A stretch of 64,000 nucleotides of DNA from Elymus sibiricus (lineage: Eukaryota; Streptophyta; Magnoliopsida; Poales; Poaceae): positions 454,264,379-454,328,378 of the forward strand of contig CM077676.1 in NCBI GenBank assembly GCA_039707655.1, in the 5' to 3' direction. Below, in pieces: positions 22,001-32,377 of this stretch. The position numbers and the translations under genes are program-made. A model generated the notes under the pieces. The model was not told the origin of the DNA and did no database searches. It saw nothing but the letters and a program-made list of their open reading frames with translations. The stretch's first letter is position 1. Every line of letters begins with the position of its first letter.

Positions 22001-22917
22001 CGAAGCTCCATGTTTCAAGTTGTAAGCAACTGAACAAGTATCAAATACCCAGGTGCTCCTACGAGTACTAGTAATGTACACATCAATAACATGTATATGA
22101 AATATCTTTGTTGACATTGCCAGTCTTATTATCTGCTAGTTACTTTGGGGAAGTTCCGCTCCCTGTGAAATTTCCCTTTGCAATGGGAGCACTAAATCTC
22201 GGGTTTGGTTCAGCCTTGGGTTTCTTCGCGTGAGCGGCAACTGTTTTACCGTTCTTCTTGAAGTCCCCTTTTCTTTCCCTTGCCCTTGTTGAAACTAGTG
22301 GTCTTATTAACCATCAACACTTGATGCTACCTTTTTGATTTCTACATCCGCAGATTGTAGCATCGCGAATAGCTTAAGGATCTTCTATCCCTTGCATGTT
22401 TATAGTTCATCACGAAGATCCAGTAGCTTAGTGATAGTGACTAGAGAAATCTATCAATCACCACTTTATTCGGAAGTCTAACTCCCACTTGACTCAAGTG
22501 TTTGAAGTACTCAGACATTCTGAGTACATGCTCACTAACGGAGCTGTTCTCCTCCATCTTGTAGCTATAGAACTTGTCGAAGGTGTCATACCTCTCGACC
22601 CGGGTGTGAGCTTGAAAAACAAATTTTCAGCTCTTGGAACATCTCATATGCTCCGTGTTGCTCAAAACATATTTGGAGCTCCGGTTCTAAGCCGTAAAGT
22701 ATGGCGCACTGAACTATCGAGTAGTCATCTTTTCTTGTCTGCCAGACGTTCATAACGTCCTCAGACGAAGCCGTAGGGGTATTTCACTGAGCGGTACATT
22801 AAGGACATAAGCCTTCTGTGCATCAGTGAGGACAATCCTCAGATCACGGACCTAGTCCCAATAGTTGCTTCCATCAACTTTCAACTTGGCTTACTCTAGG
22901 AACATATTAAAAACAGT
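19059..22917 (-). pseudogene. X internal unit 1 (partial gag-pol, 5' part deleted)
   Basis: The minus strand covers, from the left, the polypurine tract and RNase H/RT end, then integrase, protease and gag. It stops at the gag start, where AAAACAGTG joins CAACATGACC of unit 2. Integrase fragments are readable (HTDVCGPMSVE, then RSDREGEY, then NGMSEHRNRT), but the frame is broken by stops and by a short deletion at 21160-21170 relative to units 2 and 4. The RT frame is lost by a 4-nt deletion near 20415 relative to element Y. The PBS, leader and 5' LTR that should follow are missing. Confidence 0.8.
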
Positions 22918-23043
22918 GCAACATGACCTCCAAGACTGGATTTCCGTAACACTCTGGTGCGGAACGTGTCCTGGTTGATCCGAAGCCTCATGATCATCAT
23001 CATCAACTTCTACTCCGGTCTGTGCTGGTGTCACAGAAATTTC

Positions 23044-24884
23044 TGTTGGGGAACGTTGCATGGGAAACAAAAATTTTCCTACGCACACACAAGATCTATC
23101 CATGGTGATGAGCATCTACGAGAGGGAGAGTGAATCTACATACCCTTGTAGATCGCTAAGCGGAAGCATTAAGAAACGCGGTTGATGTAGTCGAACGTCT
23201 CCGCGATCCAAATCGCAAGTCGTCCCTCGAACCGATCACGAACTAGTGCCGAACGGACGGCACCTCCGCGTTCAACACACGTACGGCTTGATGACGCCTT
23301 CACCTCCTCGATCCAGCGAGCGATGGTGAAGTAGTAGATGAGTTCCGGCAGCACGACGGCGTGGTGATGGTGGTGAGGAACAATCTCTGCAGGGCTTCGC
23401 CAAGCACTACGGAGATTATGACGGGAGAACTAGAGGGTTAGGGTTGCCGCACACGGCTTGGGGAAATCTTGATGTGTCTCGTGTGCTAGCCCTGCCCCTC
23501 TATTTATATGTTGAGCCCAAGGGTCTAAACTTGGAGAAAAAGCCTCCTCTAGGTCGGTTTTGCCCGCACAAGGTCGGTTTGGCCCGCAGGGAAAGAGTCC
23601 AACTCGGATCCCTGCAGTACCGCGCACAAGCGGTAGTACCGCTCACGAGCGGTAGTACCGCTTGAGCGGTAGTACCGCTTCACACAAGCGGTAGTACCGC
23701 TTACGCGGTAGTACTGCCTTACCAGCGGTAGTACCGCTTAAGGCAGCAGCAAAACTTTCTTTTGCACTTTCCAATACCTTGTGGGCTTTACCCCTTTGGT
23801 TCATATAAAGTGTTGCTGCACCCGAACACTTCGGTAAACATCCGGAACTCCTTCCGGTGAATTCCGGAACCCTTCCGGGGATCAACACACCATTATCACA
23901 TATATCAATCTTTACCTCCGGACTCTTCCGGAGATCCTCGTCATATCCGGGATCTTATCCGGGACTCCGAACAACCTTCGGTCACCAACAAAATAACTCA
24001 ACTATACTAATCGTTACCAAACGTTAAGTGTGTAGACCCTGCGGGTTCGAGAACTATGTAGACATGACCGAGACACTTCTACGGTCAATAACCAATAGCG
24101 GGACCTGGATGCCCATATTGGTTCCTACATATTCTACGAAGATCTATATCGGTCGAACCTCTATGTCAAGGATTCAGTTAATCCCGTATGCTGTTCCCTT
24201 TGTTCTTCGGTATGTTACTTGCCCGAGATTCGATCGTCGGTATCTCTATACCTAGTTCAATCTCGTTACCGGCAAGTCTCTTTACTCGTTCCGTAATACA
24301 AGATCTCGTGGCTAACACTTTAGTCACATTGCTTGCAAGGCTCATTATGATGTTGTATTACCGAGTGGGCCCTGAGATACCTCTCCGTCACACGGAGTAA
24401 CAAATCCCAGTCTTGATCCATGCCAACCCAACAGACACCCTCGGAGATACCTGTAGAGCACCTTTATAGTCACCCAGTTACGTTGCGACGTTTGATACAC
24501 ACAAGGTATTCCTCCGGTGTTAGTGAGTTGCATGATCTCATGGTCAAAGGAACAGATACTTGACATGCAGAAAACAATAGCAATAAACTGACACGATCAT
24601 ATGCTACGTTTACAGTTTGGGTCTTGTCCATCACATCATTCTCCTAATGATGTGATCCCGTTATCAAATGACATCTCATGTCCATGGCCAGGAAACCTTA
24701 ACCATCTTTGATCAACGAGCTAGTTAACTAGAGGCTTACTAGGGACACAGTGTTGTCTATGTACCCACACATGTATTTGAGTTTCCGATCAATACAATTA
24801 TAGCATGGATAATAAACGATTATCATGAACAAGGAAATATAATAATAACCAATTTATTATTGCCTCTAGGGCATATTTCCAACA
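23044..24884 (-). repeat. Y LTR (3' LTR), 1841 bp
   Basis: On the minus strand it starts TGTTGGAAATATGCCC and ends CCCCAACA. It contains six copies of the palindromic unit GCGGTAGTACCGC (about 23623-23742, one copy with CTGC) just upstream of TATAAAT (23508-23502). Confidence 0.92.
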
Positions 24885-24894
24885 GTCTCCCACT
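24885..24894 (-). other. Polypurine tract of Y
   Basis: AGTGGGAGAC on the minus strand abuts the 3' LTR and is the plus-strand priming site of this retrotransposon group. X units 3 and 4 have the same tract at 37587 and 44468; X unit 1 has GGAAGAC. Confidence 0.7.
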
Positions 24895-24934
24895 TGCACT
24901 AGAGTCAATAATCTAGTTCACATCACTATGTGAT

Positions 24935-27900
24935 TTACATTGTAATGAATCGAACACCCATGCAGTTCTGGTGTTGTTCATGTTTAGCCCTTGGAAGAGG
25001 TTTAGTCATCGGATCTGCAACATTCAGATCCGTGTGTACTTTGCAAATATTTATGTCGTCCTCCTTGATGTAATCGCGGATGGAATTGAAACGTCGCTTT
25101 ATGTGTCTGGTCCTCTTGTGAAATCTTGGTTCCTTGGCTAGAGCAATGGCACCAGTGTTATCACAAAACAGAGTCATTGGGTTAAGCGCACTAGGCACTA
25201 CTCCAAGATCTGTCATGAACTCCTTCATCCAGACACCTTCCTTCACCGCCTTCGAGGCAGCGATGTACTCCGCTTCGCATGTAGAATCCGCTACCACGCT
25301 TTGCTTGGAACTGCACCAGCTAACCGCACCCCCATTAAGAATAAATACGTATCCGATTTGCGACTTAGAGTCATCCGGATCAGTGTCAAAGCTTGCATCG
25401 ACGTAACCCTTTACAACGAGCTCTTGATCACCTCCATAAACGAGAAACATGTCCTTAGTCCTTTTCAGGTATTTCAGGATATTCTTGACCGCCGTCCAGT
25501 GTTCCATTCCTGGATCACTTTGAAACCTTCCGACCATACTTATGGCAAGGCTGACATCGGGTCTTGTGCACAGCATTGCATACATGATAGAACCTATGGC
25601 TGAGGCATAGGGGACGACACTCATCTTTTCTCTATCTTCTGCAGTCACTGGGCATTGAGTCTTACTCAACTTCACACCTTGCAATACAGGCAAGAACCCC
25701 TTCTTGGACTGATCCATTTTGAACTTCTTCAAAACTTTGTCAAGGTATGTGCTTTGTGAAAGTCCTATTAAGCGTCTCGATCTATCTCTATAGATCTTGA
25801 TGCCTAATATGAAATCAGCTTCTCCTAGGTCCTTCATTGAAAAACTCTTGTTCAAATATTCCTTCACGCTTTCCAACATTTCTATATTGTTTCCAATCAG
25901 CAATATGTCATCCACATATAATATTAGAAACGCTATAGAGCTCCCACTCACTTTCTTGTAAATACAAGCTTCTCCGTAAACTTGTATAAACCCAAACGCT
26001 TTGATCACCTCATCAAAGCGAAGATTCCAACTCCGAGATGCTTGCACCAGTCCATAAATGGATCGCTGGAGTTTGCAAACTTTGCCAGCATTCTCTGGAT
26101 CGACAAAACCTTCTGGTTGCATCATATACAACTCTTCCTTAAGGAAACCGTTAAGGAACGCTGTTTTGACATCCATCTGCCAAATTTCATAATCGAAAAA
26201 GGCAGCTATTGCTAACATGATTCTGACGGACTTAAGCATCGCTACGGGTGAGAAGGTCTCATCGTAGTCAACTCCTTGAACTTGTGAAAAACCCTTTGCC
26301 ACAAGTCGAGCTTTATAGACGGTGACATTACCGTCCGCGTCCGTCTTCCTCTTAAAGATCCATTTGTTCTGAATGGCCTTACGCCCTTCAGGTAATACTT
26401 CCAAAGTCCACACTTTGTTTTCATACATGGATCCCATCTCGGATTTCATGGCCTCTAACCACTTCTCGGAATCCGGGCCCATCATCGCTTCTCCATAGCT
26501 CGTAGGTTCATCGTTGTCCAACAACATGACCTCTAAGACAGGGTTGCCGTACCACTCAGGAGCAGTACGCGTCCTTGTCGACCTACGAGGTTCGACAGCA
26601 ACTTGATCCAAAGCTTCATGATCATCATCATTAACTTCCTCTTCAGCTGATGTAGGCTCTACAGAAACATCTTTCTGCGCTGCGCTACTTTCAGGTTGAA
26701 GTAAAGGTTCAACAACCTCATCAAGTTCTATCTTCCTCCCACTCAATTCTTTCGAGAGAAACTCTTTCTCAAGAAACGTTCTGTTTTAGCGACAAACACT
26801 TTGCCTTCGGATCTGAGGTAGAAGGTATACCCAACTGTCTCTTTTGGGTATCCTATGAAGACGCATTTCTCCGCTTTGGGTTCCAGCTTTTCAGGCTGAA
26901 GCTTTTTGACATAAGCATCACATCCCCAAACTTTAAGAAACGACAGCTTTGGCTTCTTGCCAAACCAAAGTTCATATGGCGTCGTCTCAACGGATTTCGA
27001 TGGTGCCCTATTTAAAGTGAATGCAGCTGTCTCTAATGCATAACCCCAAAACGATAGTGGCAAATCGGCAAGAGACATCATAGATCGCACCATATCCAAT
27101 AAGGTTCGATTACGACGTTCGGACACACCATTACGCTGTGGTGTTCCAGGCGGTGTTAGTTGTGAAACAATTCCACATTGTTTTAAGTGACTGCCAAACT
27201 CATAACTCAGATATTCTCCTCCTCGATCAGATCGTAGGAATTTAATCTTCTTGTTACGATGATTCTCAACTTCACTCTGAAATTGTTTGAACTTTTCAAA
27301 CGTTTCAGACTTGCGTTTCATTAAGTAAATATACCCATATCTACTTAAGTCATCAGTGAAGGTGAGAAAGTAACGATAACCACCGCGCGCCTCAATGCTC
27401 ATCGGACCGCACACATCAGTATGCATGATTTCCAATAAGTCACTTGCCCGTTCCATTGTTCCAGAGAACGGCGTTTTAGTCATCTTGCCCATGAGGCATG
27501 GCTCACATGTGTCAAGTGATTCAAAATCAAGTGACTCCAAAAGTCCATCAGCATGGAGCTTCCTCATGCGTTTTACGCCAATATGACCTAAACGGCAGTG
27601 CCACAAGAAAGTGGTATTATCATTATCAATCCTACATCTTTTGGCATCAATGTTATGAACATGTGTATCATTACTATCGAGATTCAATAAGAATAAACCC
27701 CTTACATTGGGTGCATGACCATAAAAGATATTACTCATATAAATAGAACAACCATTATTCTCTGATTTAAATGAGTAACCGTCTCGCAATAAACAAGATC
27801 CAGATATAATGTTCATGCTTAACGCAGGCACTAAATAACAATTATTCAGGTTCATCACTAATCCCGATGGTAATCGAAGAGCGAGCGTGCCGACGGCGAT

Positions 27901-28917
27901 CACATCAACCTTGGAACCATTTCCCACGCGCATCGTCACTTCGTCCTTTGCCAGCCTCCGTCTATTCCGCAGTTCCTGTTTTGAGTTGCAAATATGAGCA
28001 ACCGCACCGGTATCAAATACCCAGGCACTACAACGAGAGTTGGTAAGGTACACATCAATAACATGTATATCATATATACCTTGTTTGTTGTTGGCCGCCT
28101 TCTGGTCTGCCAAATACTTGGGGCAGTTCCGCTTCCAGTGTCCAGTTCCCTTGCAATGAAAACACTCAGTTTCTGGTTTGGGTCCAGCCTTGGGTTTCTT
28201 CACGGGAGGAGCAACTGCTTTGCCACTCTTCTTGGAGTTACCCTTCTTACCCTTGCCATTTTTCTTGAAACTAGTGGTTTTATTGACCATCAACACTTGA
28301 TGCTCCTTCTGAATTTCAGACTCAGCGGCTTTCAGCATCGCAAACAGCTCGGCGACTGACTTGTTCATCCCGTGCATGTTATAGTTCAACACGAAGCTCT
28401 TGTAGCTAGGTGGCAATGATTGAAGAACTCTGTCAGTGATAGCCTCTGGCGGAAGGGGCATCCCCAATTCAGCCAGACGGGTGGAGTATCCAGACATTCT
28501 GAGTACGTGATCACTGATAGACCCGTTCTCCTCCATCTTGCAAGCATAGAACTTATCGGAGATCTCATATCTCTCGATCCGGGCATTCTTCTGAAAGATA
28601 AACTTCAACTCCTGGAACATCTCATATGCTCCATGACGTTCAAAATGTCTTTGAAGTCCCGGTTCTAAGCCATACAATATTGCACATTGAACTATTGAGT
28701 AATCTTCAGAACGAGCCTGCCAGGCGTTCACAACGTCTAGAGACTCAACTGGAGCGGGTGGATCACCAAGCGGTGCATCAAGGACATAAGCCTTCTGGGA
28801 AGCCGTAAGGATAATCCTTAGATTACGGGCCCAGTCCACAAAGTTACTTCCATCATCTTTCAACTTAGCTTTCTCTAGGAACGCATTAAAATTCAGGGGT
28901 GCTACTGCGCGAGCCAT
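24935..28917 (-). pseudogene. Y gag-pol polyprotein, one frameshift from complete
   Basis: Two overlapping minus-strand frames (28917-26743, 724 codons, and 26746-24935, 603 codons) together give the whole Copia polyprotein. In the first frame: Gag from MARAVAPLNF; zinc knuckle C252/C255/H260/C265; protease FDTG near 302; integrase zinc site H440/H445/C471/C474; catalytic D501, D564 and E600. In the second frame: RT with MDVKTAF (D192) and YVDD at 277-280; RNase H with D450, E491 and D529. A single-base loss near 26777-26785 separates them, at the end of the integrase where the X copies read through. All catalytic residues are present; YGLVQASRSW has V where K is usual. The ATG at 28917 follows the leader and fits the family start. 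The protein would form virus-like particles and copy the element's RNA, but the frameshift uncouples RT and RNase H. Confidence 0.88.
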
Positions 28918-30159
28918 GATCTACAACATAAATATAGCAAAGACAACTTAGACTATTGTTCTAGATAATGAGTTTAGTTAATCATATTACTTAAAAACTC
29001 CCACTCAAATAGACATCCCTCCGGTCATTCGAGTGTAACATGATCCAAATCCACCAACTCAAGTCCGATCATCACGTGAGTTGAGGTGGTTTCAATGGTG
29101 AACATCTTCATGTTGATCATATCTACTATATGACTCATGTTCGACCTTTCGGTCTCTTGTGTTCCGAGGCCATGTCTGTACATGCTAGGCTCGTCAAGTT
29201 TAACTCGAGTGTTCCGCATGTGCAACACTGGCTTGCACCCGTTGTATGTGAACGTAGAGTCTATCACACCCGATCATCACGGCGTGTCTCGAAACGACGA
29301 ACTTTCGCAACGGTGCACACTCGGGGAGAACACAATTTATCTTGAATATTTAAGTGAGGGATCACCTTATAATGCTACCGTCGTCCTAAGCAAAATAAGA
29401 TGCATAAAAGGATTAACATCACATGCAAATCATAAGTGACATGATATGGCCATGAACTTGTGCTTTTGATCTCCATCTCCAAAGCACCGGCATGATCTCC
29501 ATCGTCACCGGCATGACACCATGATCTCCATCATCTTGATGTCCATCAACGTGTCACCATGAGGTTGTCGCGCCGACTGTTGCTTCCACGACTATTGCTA
29601 ACTCATAGCGATAAAGTAAAGCAAAACGGCGAAAATAATTAAAGACAACTCTATGGCTCCTGCCAGTTGCCGTACTCATCGACATGCAAGTCGTGATATT
29701 CTATACAACACATGATCATCTCATACATCACATATATCTCATCATGAAATTGGCCATATCACATCACAACATACCCTGCAAAAACAAGTTAGACGTCCTC
29801 TAATTGTTGTTGCAAATTTTACGTGGCTGCTACGGGTTTGCAAGAACCGTTCTTACCTACGCAAAACCACAACGTGGTGTAGTGATTGCTTTTTGATCTT
29901 CTAAAAGAACCCTCTTCATTGAAATCGATTCAACTAAAGTGAGAGAGACAGTCACCCGCTAGCCATCTTTATGCAACGAAGTTACATGTCAGTTGAAGGA
30001 ACCGGTCTCTCATAAGCGTACGAGTAATGTTGGTCCGGGCCGCTTCATCTCACAATACCGCCGAATCAAGTATCAACTAGTAACGACAAGCAATATGTAT
30101 ACACCCACGCCCACAACTCGTTTGTGTTCTACTCGAGATCTCATCTACGCATAGACCTA
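28918..30159 (-). other. Untranslated leader of Y
   Basis: About 1.24 kb lies between the PBS and the gag ATG. Short frames inside have no family support. The same leader, reverse-complemented, begins element W after 63387, and a diverged form precedes gag in X. Confidence 0.65.
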
Positions 30160-30171
30160 GCTCAGATGCCA
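30160..30171 (-). other. Primer binding site of Y
   Basis: TGGCATCTGAGC on the minus strand starts one base after the 5' LTR. It differs from the initiator-Met site TGGTATCAGAGC (intact in W) at two positions. Confidence 0.7.
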
Positions 30172-30630
30172 CTGTTGGGGAACGTTGCATGGGAAACAAA
30201 ATTTTTCCTACGCACACACAAGATCTATCCATGGTGATGAGCATCTACGAGAGGGAGAGTGAATCTACATACCCTTGTAGATCGCTAAGCGGAAGCATTA
30301 AGAAACGCGGTTGATGTAGTTGAACGTCTCCGCGATCCAAATCGCAAGTCGTCCCTCGAACCGATCACGAACTAGTGCCGAACGGACGGCACCTCCGCGT
30401 TCAACACACGTACGGCTTGATGACGCCTTCACCTCCTCGATCCAACGAGCGATGGTGAAGTAGTAGATGAGTTCCGGCAGCACGACGGCGTGGTGATGGT
30501 GGTGAGGAACAATCTCTGCAGGGCTTCGCCAAGCACTACGGAGATTATGACGGGAGAACTAGAGGGTTAGGGTTTCCGCACACGGCTTGGGGAAATCTTG
30601 ATGTGTCTCGTGTGCTAGCCCTGCCCCTCT

Positions 30631-30637
30631 ATTTATA
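30631..30637 (-). promoter_or_regulatory. TATA box of the Y 5' LTR
   Basis: TATAAAT followed by AGAGGGGC on the minus strand, about 1.4 kb into the LTR. The palindromic GCGGTAGTACCGC array lies about 110-275 bp upstream. Confidence 0.55.
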
Positions 30638-30751
30638 TGTTGAGCCCAAGGGTCTAAACTTGGAGAAAAAGCCTCCTCTAGGTCGGTTTTGCCCGCACAA
30701 GGTCGGTTTGGCCCGCAGGGAAAGAGTCCAACTCGGATCCCTGCAGTACCG

Positions 30752-30908
30752 CGCACAAGCGGTAGTACCGCTCACGAGCGGTAGTACCGCTTGAGCGGTA
30801 GTACCGCTTCACACAAGCGGTAGTACCGCTTATGCGGTAGTACCGCTTCACACAAGCGGTAGTACCGCTTACGCGGTAGTACTGCCTTACCAGCGGTAGT
30901 ACCGCTTA
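30752..30908. repeat. Palindromic minisatellite GCGGTAGTACCGC, eight units
   Basis: The 13-nt unit is its own reverse complement apart from the central base, and most copies extend to AGCGGTAGTACCGCT. Eight units sit upstream of the Y TATA box; the other Y LTR has six. The extra 39 bp are two added units with spacers. Each unit could form a small hairpin or bind a dimeric factor. Confidence 0.85.
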
Positions 30909-32052
30909 AGGCAGCAGCAAAACTTCCTTTTGCACTTTCCAATACCTTGTGGGCTTTACCCCTTTGGTTCATATAAAGTGTTGCTGCACCCGAACACTTC
31001 GGTAAACATCCGGAACTCCTTCCGGTGAATTCCGGAACACTTCCGGGCATCAACACACCATTATCACATATATCAATCTTTACCTCCGGACTCTTCCGGA
31101 GATCCTCGTCATATCCGGGATCTTATCCGGGACTCCGAACAACCTTCGGTCACCAACAAAATAACTCAACTATACTAATCGTCACCAAACGTTAAGTGTG
31201 TAGACCCTGCGGGTTCGAGAACTATGTAGACATGACCGAGACACTTCTACGGTCAATAACCAATAGCGAGACCTGGATGCCCATATTGGTTCCTACATAT
31301 TCTATGAAGATCTATATCGGTCGAACCTCTATGTCAAGGATTCAGTTAATCCCGTATGCTGTTCCCTTTGTTCTTCGGTATGTTACTTGCCCGAGATTCG
31401 ATCGTCGGTATCTCTATACCTAGTTCAATCTCGTTACCGGCAAGTCTCTTTACTCGTTCCGTAATACAAGATCTCGTGGCTAACACTTTAGTCACATTGC
31501 TTGCAAGGCTCATTGTGATGTTGTATTACCGAGTGGGCCCTGAGATACCTCTCCGTCACACGGAGTAACAAATCCCAGTCTTGATCCATGCCAACCCAAC
31601 AGACACCCTCGGAGATACCTGTAGAGCACCTTTATAGTCACCCAGTTACGTTGCGACGTTTGATACACACAAGGTATTCCTCCGGTGTCAGTGAGTTGCA
31701 TGATCTCATGGTCAAAGGAACAGATACTTGACATGCAGAAAACAATAGCAATAAACTGACACGATCATATGCTACGTTTACAGTTTGGGTCTTGTCCATC
31801 ACATCATTCTCCTAATGATGTGATCCCGTTATCAAATGACATCTCATGTCCATGGCCAGGAAACCTTAACCATCTTTGATCAACGAGCTAGTTAACTAGA
31901 GGCTTACTAGGGACACAGTGTTGTCTATGTACCCACACATGTATTTGAGTTTCCGATCAATACAATTATAGCATGGATAATAAACGATTATCATGAACAA
32001 GGAAATATAATAATAACCAATTTATTATTGCCTCTAGGGCATATTTCCAACA

Positions 32053-32314
32053 GTCTCCCACTTGCACTAGAGTCAATAATCTAGTTCACATCACCATGTG
32101 TTTTACATTGTTATTAATCTAACACCCAATGAGTTCTGGGGTTCGATCATGCTTTGCATGTGAGAGAGGTCTTTAGTCAACGGGTCTGCGACATTCAGAT
32201 CCGTGTGTACTTTGCAAATCTCTATGTCATACTGTAGACACTGCTACCACACTCCACTTGGAGCTATTCCAAATGGCTGCTCCACTATACGTATCCGGAT
32301 TGCTACTCGGAGTC
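32053..32314 (-). mobile_element. Extra internal 3' fragment at the 5' side of Y
   Basis: These 262 bp are the last part of a Copia internal region ending in the polypurine tract, placed just outside the 5' LTR of Y. The sequence is not identical to Y's own 3' end (24885 onward). In places it is nearer to X (GTCAACGGGTCTGCRA), so it derives from a third subfamily or a recombinant. Confidence 0.75.
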
Positions 32315-32377
32315 ATCATGAACAAGGAAATATAATAATAACCAATTTATTATTGCCTCTAGGGCATATTTCCAACA
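32315..32377 (-). repeat. 63-bp LTR tip bounding Y
   Basis: This is the first 63 bp of a Y-type LTR in coding sense, ending at the ATTTC target duplication. The junction with the internal fragment shares ATC (GAGTC-ATC-ATGAAC), a microhomology consistent with deletion or template switching. Confidence 0.78.

Larger units (their letters stand above)
30173..32052 (-). repeat. Y LTR (5' LTR of the gag-pol), 1880 bp
   Basis: This LTR is nearly identical to 23044-24884 but 39 bp longer, because the GCGGTAGTACCGC array has eight units instead of six. It drives the internal region to its left. Confidence 0.92.
23044..32377 (-). mobile_element. Y: nested Copia retrotransposon with an extra partial unit (TSD ATTTC)
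   Basis: ATTTC at 23039-23043 and 32378-32382 flanks a 9334-bp insertion into X unit 2. Removing it restores the sequence present in units 3 and 4 (CACAGAAATTTCTTCCTGTG). In coding sense, from the right, the order is a 63-bp LTR tip (32377-32315), a 262-bp internal 3' fragment (32314-32053), a complete LTR (32052-30173), a full internal region with gag-pol (30172-24885), and a complete LTR (24884-23044). The LTR termini and polyprotein place it in the Angela/WIS/BARE group but in a different subfamily from X. It is present only in unit 2, so it arrived after X had multiplied. Confidence 0.9.
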
